Shown: in pieces, positions 36,568 to 45,161 of the stretch
Layout of the letters: each line of letters starts with the position of its first letter
How positions within the stretch are numbered: the stretch's first letter is position 1
NCBI RefSeq assembly: GCF_001571105.1
Contig: NZ_BCTD01000003.1
Length of the DNA: 64,000 nucleotides
Direction: 5' to 3' (one strand)
From: Azotobacter vinelandii
Lineage (GTDB): Bacteria > Pseudomonadota > Gammaproteobacteria > Pseudomonadales > Pseudomonadaceae
Translations under genes and position numbers: made by a program
Notes under the pieces: model-generated
Databases searched by the model: none
Seen by the model: only the letters and a program-made list of their open reading frames with translations
What the model was told of the DNA's origin: nothing

Positions 36568-37329
36568 TCAGCTCTTCAGCCGATAGCCCGTCCGGAAAAT
36601 CCAGCGCACGCCGGCCATGCACAGGACCAGGAAGAGCGCGGTCATGCCCAGGCTGAGGGGCAGGCCGACGTCGGCCACGCCGTAGAAGCTCCAGCGGAAG
36701 CCGCTGATCAGGTAGACCACCGGGTTGAACAGCGACAGCGTGCGCCAGAAGGGCGGCAGCATGTCGATGGAGTAGAAGCTGCCGCCCAGGAAGGTCAGCG
36801 GCGTGACGATCATCAGCGGGACGATCTGCAGCTTCTCGAAGCCATCGGCCCAGATGCCGATGATGAAGCCGAACAGGCTGAAGGTGACCGCGGTCAGCAC
36901 CAGGAAGGCGACCATCCACAGCGGATGCTCGATCTGGAAGGGCACGCAGAGCCGCGCCGTGGCCAGCATGATGGCGCCGAGCAGGATGGATTTGGTGGCG
37001 GCCGCGCCGACGTAGCCCAGCACGATCTCGACGTAGGAGATGGGCGCGGAGTGGATCTCGTAGATGGTGCCGGTGAAGCGCGGCATGTAGATGCCGAACG
37101 AGGCGTTGGAGATGCTCTGGGTGAGCAGGGCCAGCATGATCATGCCGGGGACGATGAAGGCCCCGTAGCTGACCCCGTCGATGCTCACCATGTGCGAGCC
37201 GATGGCCGAACCGAACACCACGAAGTACAGGGCGGTGGAGAGGACTGGGGAGGCCACGCTCTGCATCAGCGTGCGCCGCATGCGGGCCATTTCGAACAGG
37301 TAGATCGCGCGTATGCCGTACAGATTCAT
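36568..37329 (-). CDS. ABC-2 type exporter permease (YadH-like)
   Basis: A 253-residue integral membrane protein with six predicted helices, matching the ABC-2 permease family (YadH type). Recognisable parts are FEMARMRRTLMQSVASPVLST, the SIDGVSYGAFIVPGMIMLALL segment, and LGGSFYSIDMLPPFWR. Its start overlaps the ATPase stop by 4 bp (ATGA), so the two genes form one unit. The substrate is unknown. Confidence 0.93.
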   Translation of the reverse strand: MNLYGIRAIYLFEMARMRRTLMQSVASPVLSTALYFVVFGSAIGSHMVSIDGVSYGAFIVPGMIMLALLTQSISNASFGIYMPRFTGTIYEIHSAPISYVEIVLGYVGAAATKSILLGAIMLATARLCVPFQIEHPLWMVAFLVLTAVTFSLFGFIIGIWADGFEKLQIVPLMIVTPLTFLGGSFYSIDMLPPFWRTLSLFNPVVYLISGFRWSFYGVADVGLPLSLGMTALFLVLCMAGVRWIFRTGYRLKS

Positions 37330-38252
37330 GAGGGCGAGTGCACCAGGCTGACGAAGATGTCTTCGAGGGAACTTTCCGAGGAGCTCAGGTCCTTGAATTC
37401 GATGCCGACCTCGCCCAGCCGTTGCAGCAGGCGGGCGATGTCGCCGCCGTGCTCCCGGTTGTCGTAGGTGTAGACCAGCCGGCCGCCGTCTTCCGACAGC
37501 TCCAGGCGGTAGTCTTGCAGCATCTGCGGAATCCGCGCCAGCGGCGCGTTCAGGGTCAGGGTGAGCTGGCGCTTGCCGAGCTTGGCCATCAGCGCGTTCT
37601 TCTCTTCCACCAGGATGATTTCGCCCCGGCGGATCACGCCGATGCGGTCGGCCATCTCCTGGGCCTCCTCGATGTAATGGGTGGTCAGGACGATGGTGAC
37701 GCCGCTGTCGCGCAGGCGCCGCATCATGTCCCACATGCCGCGCCGCAGCTCCACGTCCACCCCGGCGGTGGGTTCGTCGAGAAAGAGGATTCGCGGCTCG
37801 TGGGACAGCGCCTTGGCGATCATCACGCGGCGCTTCATGCCGCCCGACAGGGCCATGATGCGGCTGTCCCTCTTGTCCCACAGGGACAGCTCGCGCAGCA
37901 GCTTCTCGATGTAGGCCGGATCGGCCGGCTTGCCGAACAGGCCGCGACTGAAGGTAACGGTGTCCCAGACGTTCTCGAAGGCGTCGGTGGACAGCTCCTG
38001 AGGCACCAGGCCGATCCCGGCGCGCGCCGCGCGGTAGTCGGCGATTATGTCGTGGCCGTCGGCCAGGACCCGGCCCTCGCTGGGGGTGACGATGCCGCAG
38101 ATGATGCTGATCAGGGTGGTCTTGCCCGCGCCGTTGGGGCCCAGCAGGGCGAAGATCTCGCCCCGGCGGATTTCCAGGTTCACATCGCGTAGCGCGGTGA
38201 GCCCCGAGGCGTAGGTCTTGGATAGGCCATGAATGGCAATGGCTGGCTGCAC
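37326..38252 (-). CDS. ABC exporter ATP-binding protein (YadG-like)
   Basis: A 308-residue ABC ATPase. Walker A is GPNGAGKTT (about residues 38-46), the Q-loop is GLVPQEL, the signature LSGGMKRRV, Walker B RILFLDEPTAG and the H-loop TTHYIEEA. Its C-terminal 90 residues form the DrrA-type extension. It overlaps the permease gene by 4 bp. The pair resembles E. coli YadGH, an exporter of undefined substrate. Confidence 0.94.
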   Translation of the reverse strand: MQPAIAIHGLSKTYASGLTALRDVNLEIRRGEIFALLGPNGAGKTTLISIICGIVTPSEGRVLADGHDIIADYRAARAGIGLVPQELSTDAFENVWDTVTFSRGLFGKPADPAYIEKLLRELSLWDKRDSRIMALSGGMKRRVMIAKALSHEPRILFLDEPTAGVDVELRRGMWDMMRRLRDSGVTIVLTTHYIEEAQEMADRIGVIRRGEIILVEEKNALMAKLGKRQLTLTLNAPLARIPQMLQDYRLELSEDGGRLVYTYDNREHGGDIARLLQRLGEVGIEFKDLSSSESSLEDIFVSLVHSPS

Positions 38253-38319
38253 ACGAATCTCCCGGTGATGGCGTGCGCCGATTTTAGCCAGCCGGCCCCC
38301 CGCGTCGCACCTGGGCGCT

Positions 38320-39885
38320 TCAGGCTTTCGCCGGCGCGCGGCCTTCGCGCGTCCTGAAGACGGCCACCCGTTGCTGCATCTTCGCCGCCTGCTCCTCCAG
38401 GGCGGTGGCCGCGGCGCGGGACTGTTCCACCAGCGCGGCGTTGCGCTGGGTGGTGCCGTCCATCTGGCCGATGGCGCTGTTGATCTGGCCGAAGCCGCTG
38501 CGTTGCTCGCGGCTGGCGGCGGAGATTTCCTGCATCAGGGCGGCCAGTTGGTGAATGGCCTCCACCGTCTCGCGGATGCTCCGCCCGCTGTACTCGGCCT
38601 GACGGGCGCCTTCGCCGATCTTCTCGCCGATGGCCTCGATCAGGCCGCGGATTTCCTGGGCGGAGGTGGCGCTGCGGCTGGCCAGGTTGCGCACTTCGGC
38701 GGCCACCACGGCGAAGCCGCGGCCCTGCTCGCCGGCGCGCGCCGCCTCGACCGAGGCGTTGAGGGCGAGGAGGTTGGTCTGGAAGGCGATCGAATCGATG
38801 ACGCCGATGATGGCGTCGATCCGTTTCGAACTGTCGGCCAGCTCGCGCATCAGCAGGATGCTCCGCTCCACGTCCTGGCCGCCGCTCTGCGCCGTGCGTG
38901 CGGCGCTCGCGGCGAGCCGGTCGGCCTGCTCGGTGGCCTCGCCGGTCTGCTGCGCGATGGTGCTGATCTGCTCCATGCTGGCCGCCGTCTGTTGCAGGGC
39001 GCTGACCTGTTCCTCGGTGCGCGCGGCCAGCTCCCGGCTGCCCTGGAGAACCTCGCGGGCGTGGCCGTGAACGCTTTCGCTGCCGCTGCGCAGGGAGCCG
39101 ACCAGTTCGGAGAGCCGGTGGTTGGTTTCGTCCATGGCATCGAGCAACTGGCCGGTTTCGTCGCGGCCGTGGCCGGCGAGATCCTGGGTCAGATCGCCCT
39201 CGGCCAGCCGGCGGGTCGCCGCCAGCGCCCGCCGCAGGGGGGCGGTGATGCTGCGGGTGATGTACAGGGCCATGAACACGGCGATCAGCAGGGCCAGGGC
39301 GGCGAAGCCGAGCAGGCCGGCGAGGGCGTCGCCGAGGCGCTCGGCGACCTGGCGCCGGGCCTGCGTCATGCGCTCGGCGGCCTGGCGGTCGAGCGCCGCG
39401 GCGCTCTCGTCGAGCTGGTAGATCTCGTCCTTGTAGCGGCCCATGGCGGCGTTGGCGGCCGCCGTGTCGGCGAACTCGCCCGTGCGAAGGCGCCGGTAGA
39501 CCGCGTCGAGACCTTCGGCGTAGCCCTCCAGCGCCGTGGCCGAGGCCTCGTACAGGCGCTGCGCGTCGGGCGCCTGGGCACGGCCGGCCCGCAGGGTTTC
39601 CCGCAGCTCGCGCAGGGTCGCGTCCCAGCGCTCCTTGTAGGACTGCACTTTTTCCGCATCGCGCAGGTTGATGAACAGGTCCTTTTCGAAGCGCCGTTCC
39701 TCCAGGGCCAGCAGGCGCACCTGGGCGGCGTTCAGCGCCAGTCCGGCATTGCGGTCGAGCGTCTCGGCCGCGTCGCGCAGGCCGTTCAGGCCGGACAGGG
39801 CGATGGCGGTGGCCGAGACGAGGAGTAGAACGAGGATACCGAAGGCGATGCCCAGGCGGGCACCGATGGGACGGCGGGATAGCAT
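38320..39885 (-). CDS. Methyl-accepting chemotaxis protein
   Basis: A 521-residue chemoreceptor. Two membrane segments (about residues 13-32 and 188-212) flank a roughly 155-residue periplasmic four-helix-bundle sensor. A HAMP domain follows (RSITAPLRRAL to about residue 265). The cytosolic signalling tip IDSIAFQTNLLALNASVEAARAGEQGRGFAVVA is complete, with an EVRNLA motif. There is no C-terminal CheR pentapeptide. The ligand is unknown. The gene stands alone, 67 bp upstream of the ABC operon on the same strand. Confidence 0.94.
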   Translation of the reverse strand: MLSRRPIGARLGIAFGILVLLLVSATAIALSGLNGLRDAAETLDRNAGLALNAAQVRLLALEERRFEKDLFINLRDAEKVQSYKERWDATLRELRETLRAGRAQAPDAQRLYEASATALEGYAEGLDAVYRRLRTGEFADTAAANAAMGRYKDEIYQLDESAAALDRQAAERMTQARRQVAERLGDALAGLLGFAALALLIAVFMALYITRSITAPLRRALAATRRLAEGDLTQDLAGHGRDETGQLLDAMDETNHRLSELVGSLRSGSESVHGHAREVLQGSRELAARTEEQVSALQQTAASMEQISTIAQQTGEATEQADRLAASAARTAQSGGQDVERSILLMRELADSSKRIDAIIGVIDSIAFQTNLLALNASVEAARAGEQGRGFAVVAAEVRNLASRSATSAQEIRGLIEAIGEKIGEGARQAEYSGRSIRETVEAIHQLAALMQEISAASREQRSGFGQINSAIGQMDGTTQRNAALVEQSRAAATALEEQAAKMQQRVAVFRTREGRAPAKA

Positions 39886-40012
39886 CGGGAGGGATTTCCT
39901 GGCACGGACTGAGAGTTCCCTTAGATCGGCCGTCGTCCGGCGTCCTTGAGCGGCTGCCGACGATCCTTCCCAGGCCGGGCTCCCGGCATTCGCCCGGGAG
40001 CCCGGTGACGCG

Positions 40013-40573
40013 TCAGGCGGCCGACTGCGCCGTCTTGCCGCCCAGCATCTCGATCAGGGCCTGGCTGAAGGCCGGGATGTCGTCGGGCCGGCGGCTGGTG
40101 ATCAGGTGGCCGTCGACCACCACCGGCCGGTCCACCCACTTGGCGCCGGCATTCTGCAGGTCGTCCCGCAGCGACGGCCAACTGGTCAGGGTCTTGCCCT
40201 TGACCAGGTCGGCGGAGATCAGCAGCCAGCCGCCGTGGCAGATCGCGGCGATGGGCTTGTCGGCGCGGGCCGCATCGCGCACCAGTTCCTGGGCCATCTC
40301 GTCCAGGCGAATGTTGTCGCCGTTGACCACGCCGCCCGGCAGCACCAGCGCGTCGCAGTCCTCGATGCGCAGGGTGTCGAAGCCGTGCTCGACGGGAAAG
40401 CGGTCGGCGGGCGTGGTGTGCTTCCAGCCGGTCACCTGGCCCGGCCTGGCCGCGGCGATCAGGGTCCGGGCGCCGGCCTTTTCGAGGGCTTCCCTGGGGC
40501 CGGTGAGTTCGACCTGCTCGAAGCCGTCGGTCACCAGGAAAGCCACGCGTTTGCCTTTCAGGGATTGCGTCAT
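40013..40573 (-). CDS. DJ-1/PfpI family protein
   Basis: A 186-residue class I glutamine-amidotransferase-like protein of the PfpI type. The nucleophile Cys112 lies in IAAICHGGW and the acidic partner in TDGFEQVEL near residue 16-24. VLPGGVVNGDNIR precedes the nucleophile. Family members act as deglycases or intracellular peptidases; which applies here is not known. The ATG at 40573 is used. In P. aeruginosa the related gene sits close to mutM, as here. Confidence 0.92.
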   Translation of the reverse strand: MTQSLKGKRVAFLVTDGFEQVELTGPREALEKAGARTLIAAARPGQVTGWKHTTPADRFPVEHGFDTLRIEDCDALVLPGGVVNGDNIRLDEMAQELVRDAARADKPIAAICHGGWLLISADLVKGKTLTSWPSLRDDLQNAGAKWVDRPVVVDGHLITSRRPDDIPAFSQALIEMLGGKTAQSAA

Positions 40574-40737
40574 CGCGGTACCTCCGGAGTGCTGGGTGGA
40601 GCGCCTGCGGGCGCGGGGTTCACAAGGAATCCGACCCTCCCCGCGGGCAAAGTTCTGCCCCTCGTCGGCGGACGGGATTTGCGCGCCGCGGCCTTCCTGC
40701 TATGGTCGGTGCCCGCTCGTTTCCATCCCGTGCCGCC

Positions 40738-41550
40738 ATGCCCGAATTGCCCGAAGTCGAAACCACCCGCCGCGGCATCGCCCCGCACCTCGTCGGCCGG
40801 CGCGTCGAGCGGGTCGTCGTCCGCGAGCGCCGGCTGCGCTGGCCGATCCCCGAGGATCTCGACGTGCGCCTGTCCGGCCAGCGCATCGAGGCGGTGGAGC
40901 GCCGCGCCAAGTACCTCCTGATCCGCGCCGAAGCGGGCACCCTGATCGGCCACCTGGGCATGTCCGGCAGCCTGCGCCTGGTCGATGCCGGGTTGCCGGC
41001 GGCCAGGCACGAGCACGTCGACATTCTGCTGGAGTCGGGACTGGCGCTGCGCTACACCGACCCGCGGCGCTTCGGCGCGCTGCTGTGGAGCGCCGACCCG
41101 CTGGAGCACGAGCTGCTGCGCCGGCTCGGCCCGGAGCCGCTGGGCGAGGACTTCGACGGCGAGCGCCTGTACCGGCTGTCGCGCGGCAAGAGCGTGGCGG
41201 TCAAGCCGTTCATCATGGACAACGCGGTGGTGGTCGGGGTGGGCAACATCTACGCCAGCGAGGCGCTGTTCGCCGCCGGCATCGACCCGCGCCGCGCCGC
41301 CGGCTCGGTCTCGCGGGCGCGCTACCGGCGCCTGGCCGAAGAGATCCGGCGCATCCTCGCCCAGGCCATCGAATGCGGCGGCACCACCCTGCGCGATTTC
41401 GTCGGCGGCGACGGCAAGCCCGGCTACTTCCAGCAGACCCTGCTGGTCTACGGACGCGGCGGCGAGTTCTGCAAGGTCTGCGGCAGCACCCTGCACGAGG
41501 TCCGCCTCGGCCAGCGCGCCAGCGTCTACTGCGGCCGCTGCCAGCGCTGA
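40738..41550 (+). CDS. mutM: Formamidopyrimidine-DNA glycosylase
   Basis: A 270-residue bifunctional DNA glycosylase/AP lyase that removes 8-oxoguanine. Mature N-terminal Pro2 and Glu3 (MPELPEVE) are the catalytic residues. The VGNIYASEALF helix-two-turn-helix and a C-terminal zinc finger with CKVCGSTL and YCGRCQR are intact. The ATG at 40738 is fixed by the need for Pro2. It is divergent from the PfpI gene with a 164-bp gap. Confidence 0.97.
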   Translation: MPELPEVETTRRGIAPHLVGRRVERVVVRERRLRWPIPEDLDVRLSGQRIEAVERRAKYLLIRAEAGTLIGHLGMSGSLRLVDAGLPAARHEHVDILLESGLALRYTDPRRFGALLWSADPLEHELLRRLGPEPLGEDFDGERLYRLSRGKSVAVKPFIMDNAVVVGVGNIYASEALFAAGIDPRRAAGSVSRARYRRLAEEIRRILAQAIECGGTTLRDFVGGDGKPGYFQQTLLVYGRGGEFCKVCGSTLHEVRLGQRASVYCGRCQR

Positions 41551-41687
41551 GGCCCGGCCCTGGGGCATCGCCGGTCTCGTTCCCCCGGCACGCGCCGATC
41601 TCCGCCGCTCGATGGCCATCACGCCGCCCCGCCGGGGGCATCGCTATAGTCGCGGCTCCGCCGGAAACATCGATGAAGGACCGTCGC

Positions 41688-41960
41688 ATGCCTTCGCTTC
41701 GCCCGCTCGCCCTCGCCTCGACCGCCCTCCTTTCGACCCCGCCGGCGCACGGGACGCATGCCGGCATCGCCGGCGATCCCGTCCATTCCATCGAGGCGCC
41801 GCCGGCCTTCGCGATGCCGGGCGATCCGTCGGTCGCCCGGCCTGCCGGCACCCCGATCGGCAACGTCGAGGGAGCCGGCCGGGTGCCGCTCGTCGAGCCG
41901 GGGCGGGAGGCCTTCGTGCGTTGCCCCGGCTGCACCGCCGGCGGCTACCGGCAGGACTGA
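41688..41960 (+). CDS. Small hypothetical secreted protein
   Basis: A 90-residue protein with a possible signal peptide (MPSLRPLALASTALLSTPPAHG) and a low-complexity Pro/Gly/Ala-rich mature part. The only cysteines are in RCPGCTAGGY near the C-terminus. A TATAGT -10 lies at 41645-41650 and GAAGGA precedes the ATG at 41688. An in-frame ATG at 41673 is an alternative. No family was recognised. It could be a spurious open frame, but promoter, start and signal are coherent. Confidence 0.45.
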   Translation: MPSLRPLALASTALLSTPPAHGTHAGIAGDPVHSIEAPPAFAMPGDPSVARPAGTPIGNVEGAGRVPLVEPGREAFVRCPGCTAGGYRQD

Positions 41961-42081
41961 AAACGCCGCCGGCGTGCCTCCGTCGCAACGGCCCAGGCTT
42001 CCCGGCATGCCGATGGCCGCGTAGGCTTGCTGTCCTCGCCGATGGGGCGAGGCGCTGCGCGACAACGGGAAGTCCTGGCCC

Positions 42082-43908
42082 TTGAATCGTCTCAAATTCC
42101 TTCTGATTTTCCTGGTCGGCTCCGGTCTGGCCTATTCCTTCTGGCTCAGCCCCGGCTGGCTGCGCTTGTGCGCGGGGCTCGCGCTCTTTTTGTTCGGCAT
42201 GCAGTGTCTGGAAGAAGGGCTCAAGCAGCTCGCCGGCGGCCGCCTGGAGGAACTGCTCGGGCGCAGCACGGCCACGCCGCTGAAGGGCTTTTTGTTCGGC
42301 CTTTTCGGCACCTTCCTGCTGCAGTCCAGCACTCTCGTGTCGTTGTTGACCATCGCTTTCATCGGCGGCGGCCTGATCTCCCTGGCCGGGGGGCTGGCCA
42401 TTCTTTTCGGTACCAACCTGGGCAGTACCAGCGGCATCTGGCTGCTGGCGCTGGCCGGGCACGGCTTCGACCTCGCGCCGCTGGCCCTGCCGCTGCTGGT
42501 GTTCGGCGTGCTGATCGGCTTCGACGGGCCGAAGAGCCGGGCGGCCGGGCGCATCCTGCTGGCCGTCGGCTTCCTGTTCATCGGCATCGAGCAGATCAAG
42601 GGGGGCTTTTCCAGTTTCGGCGAGACCCTGGACATGACCCGCGTTCCGCTCGGCGGGTTCGCCGGGCAACTGCTGTTCGTGCTGGTCGGCACGCTGCTCA
42701 CGGTGGTCCTGCAGTCCAGCCACGCGACCCTGATGCTGACCCTGACGGCCCTGGCCGGCGGCCAGCTCGAACTCGGACAGGGGCTGGCCATCGCCATCGG
42801 CGCCAACCTCGGCAGCAGCATCAGCACCGCCTTCGTCGGCGCCCTCGGCGGCAACCGTGGCGGCCAGCGCCTGGCGCTGGCCCATGTGCTGTTCAACGGT
42901 GTCACCGCGTTGGTGGCGCTGGCCCTGCTGAATCCCCTGACCGCCCTGGTGCAGTGGCTGGCGACGCCGCTGGGGCTGGCGGACAACCGGCTGATCCAAC
43001 TGGCGCTGTTCCACACCCTGTTCAACGCCCTCGGCGTACTGCTGTTCTGGCCCTGGCAGGCGCGCCTGGTGCGTCTGCTGGAGCGCTGGCTGCCGGAACG
43101 CCGCGAGCCGCGGGTGCTGATCACCGAGCTGGAGCCGGCCGCTGCCGAGGCGCCGCGGACCCATGCCCGCTATCTCGACGACAGCCTGCTGGAGTCGGCC
43201 GATGCCGCCGCCAGCGCGGTGCTGCGGGAACTGCAGCACCTCGGCCGCCTGAGCCTGGAAGTGATCTGCCACGCGCTCTACCTGCCGGTGGAGCAACTGA
43301 CCAGCGATCGGCCGGACGAGGCGCTGCTGCACGCGCGTCCGGATCTCCACCACCTGGATGCCGAGACGCTCTACCAGCGCCACGTCAAGGGCGTCTACGG
43401 CGACCTGCTGAGCTTCATGGGACGCATGGAGGCGCCGCGGGACGAGGAACACCAGCAGTTCTGGATCGCCTGCCAACTGGCCGCGCTGCAACTGGTGGAC
43501 GCGGTGAAGGACGCCAAGCACCTGCAGAAGAACCTCGGCCACTACCTGCGCGACGGGGACTCGCCGGTCCGCGAGGCCTACGTCGAGCTGCGCCGGCACC
43601 TGCTGGCGATGCTGCGCGAGGTGCGCGAACTCGGCCGCCTGGAGGTGCCGGACGAGGCATGGCAGGCGCGCCTGCAACTGCTCGACGAGCGCGCGGCGGA
43701 CTTCGACGCGCAGTTCCGCGCCCGGCTGTTCGCCGCCGCCCGCCGCCGCGAACTGGACGGCCTGCAGACCGGCTCGCTGATGAACGACCTGGGCTACGTC
43801 AGCCGCATCGTCCAGAGCCTGCGCAACGTGCTGCAGCTCGGCGACGGCCAGTCCCGCGAACTGCGCCGGCTGGCGACCGGGGACGAACCGCTGATCCAGT
43901 TGTCGTGA
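42082..43908 (+). CDS. Na/Pi cotransporter family protein with PhoU-like domain
   Basis: A 608-residue transporter. An N-terminal Na/Pi-cotransporter domain of about nine helices (residues 1-330) contains the paired LLQSSTLVSLL and VLQSSHATLML motifs. A cytosolic C-terminal PhoU-like helical domain (residues 350-600) follows. This NptA/YjbB-type protein exports or imports phosphate with sodium. Translation appears to start at TTG 42082. It is convergent with the DUF1615 lipoprotein gene (22-bp gap). Confidence 0.92.
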   Translation: MNRLKFLLIFLVGSGLAYSFWLSPGWLRLCAGLALFLFGMQCLEEGLKQLAGGRLEELLGRSTATPLKGFLFGLFGTFLLQSSTLVSLLTIAFIGGGLISLAGGLAILFGTNLGSTSGIWLLALAGHGFDLAPLALPLLVFGVLIGFDGPKSRAAGRILLAVGFLFIGIEQIKGGFSSFGETLDMTRVPLGGFAGQLLFVLVGTLLTVVLQSSHATLMLTLTALAGGQLELGQGLAIAIGANLGSSISTAFVGALGGNRGGQRLALAHVLFNGVTALVALALLNPLTALVQWLATPLGLADNRLIQLALFHTLFNALGVLLFWPWQARLVRLLERWLPERREPRVLITELEPAAAEAPRTHARYLDDSLLESADAAASAVLRELQHLGRLSLEVICHALYLPVEQLTSDRPDEALLHARPDLHHLDAETLYQRHVKGVYGDLLSFMGRMEAPRDEEHQQFWIACQLAALQLVDAVKDAKHLQKNLGHYLRDGDSPVREAYVELRRHLLAMLREVRELGRLEVPDEAWQARLQLLDERAADFDAQFRARLFAAARRRELDGLQTGSLMNDLGYVSRIVQSLRNVLQLGDGQSRELRRLATGDEPLIQLS

Positions 43909-43930
43909 GGCGTGCGGCGACGCCGCGCCG

Positions 43931-45040
43931 CTACTTCCCTTTGCCGCCCGTGGCGCGCGCCATGCAGCGCCGGTGGCGCTCGTCGACCCGCTTGGCGAAC
44001 CAGGCGGTGGTGAGGTCGCGGGTGATCTTCGGGCTCTGCAGCTTGATGCCCGGCAGCACCGCGCGCGGCAGCGGCTGGCGTTCGATCCGCTCGGCCAGCG
44101 CGAACACGCGCTCGTAGAGTTCCGTGTCCTCGAAATCGAGGCGGTCGCCCCGCTCCAGAGCGTGGCGGATGGCGCTGTTGCCCATGTCCAGCTTCCTGCC
44201 CAGCGAGCGCACGGCCAGTTCGGTGGCGCCAGGGGCGAAGGAGCCGTGGCGGACGAGGTCGCCGTCGAGTTCCAGCGGGATGCCCGAGGCGCGGCTGACG
44301 GCGTTCTGGAAGGCGGCGTTGCGGCTGGCGTACCAGCCGGCGTTGAAGTCGGCGAAGCGGTACAGCGGCCGCTCGTAGTTGGCGGGATAGCCCAGCAGGT
44401 GGGCGATGCCGAAGTACAGGCCGCCGCGGCGGCTGAACACCTCGTGGCGGATCGAGCCCTCGGGCGGATAGGGGTAATCCCGCGCCCGGCTTTCGGCGAA
44501 GGCGATGCTGACCTGCATCGGCCCGCCGGTATGCACCGGGTTGAGGCTGCCGAACAACTGCCGGCCCAGCGGGACCATGCCGATGAAGTCCTCGAAGATC
44601 GCGCTCAGTTCCTTCTCGGTACGCACGGCGCCCAGGCGCTCGCTGTAGGTCTTGCCATTGGACGAGTCGAGCCCCAGGGCGGCGCGCAGCAGGAACTCCG
44701 GTATGTGCGACTGGGCGGCGCGACGGTCGATCTCCTTGCGCGCGATCCTGGCCAGTCCGGGCACCGCTGGATCGACCTGGAAAGTCGACTCCTGCTCGGT
44801 CACCGCCAGCACGGCGCACAGGTTCCCGGCACTGGGAGAAATGTCCTGCGCCGCGAACGCCGCGTAGATGTCGGTTGCCCAGCCCTCGCGGTCGGCGATC
44901 CCGGCCGGCATCAGCCGCACGATCCGCGCCCGCACCTCGGCCGGGCGGGGTTCCTCGGGGCGCTGCGTGACGCAGCCGGCCAGCGCCAGCAGCAGGGCCA
45001 GGCCCAGCGCGCCGGCCGCGCGACGGCGCGGCTCCGGCAT
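43931..45040 (-). CDS. DUF1615 lipoprotein, possible lysozyme-like fold
   Basis: A 369-residue lipoprotein. With the ATG at 45040 the signal peptide ends in LLALAGC, giving Cys22 as the lipidated residue. The body matches DUF1615. A segment TEQESTFQVDP followed later by GGPMQV recalls the catalytic Glu and GLMQ parts of soluble lytic transglycosylases, so a peptidoglycan-cleaving role is possible but unproven. Longer starts (45085, 45136) give a less convincing signal. It is followed upstream by another lipoprotein gene on the same strand, 121 bp away. Confidence 0.82.
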   Translation of the reverse strand: MPEPRRRAAGALGLALLLALAGCVTQRPEEPRPAEVRARIVRLMPAGIADREGWATDIYAAFAAQDISPSAGNLCAVLAVTEQESTFQVDPAVPGLARIARKEIDRRAAQSHIPEFLLRAALGLDSSNGKTYSERLGAVRTEKELSAIFEDFIGMVPLGRQLFGSLNPVHTGGPMQVSIAFAESRARDYPYPPEGSIRHEVFSRRGGLYFGIAHLLGYPANYERPLYRFADFNAGWYASRNAAFQNAVSRASGIPLELDGDLVRHGSFAPGATELAVRSLGRKLDMGNSAIRHALERGDRLDFEDTELYERVFALAERIERQPLPRAVLPGIKLQSPKITRDLTTAWFAKRVDERHRRCMARATGGKGK

Positions 45041-45161
45041 GGCGGTCCCGGCGGTGGCGGGCTGGATGGGACACTTCGGGTTCATGTTCTTGCGGTTCCG
45101 TGGCTGTTGCGGCTTGGGCAACGCAGCGGTCGCCATCGTTGCGAAAGGGCATTCGTCCGCG

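Noticed and set aside
36568..37881. Fused long frame joining the ABC permease to an upstream stretch
   Set aside because: The upstream part is a shadow of the ATPase gene; the permease starts at the ATG at 37329 with ATGA overlap.
40574..40737. Possible gene between the PfpI gene and mutM
   Set aside because: Only 164 bp of divergent promoter space and no protein-like frame.
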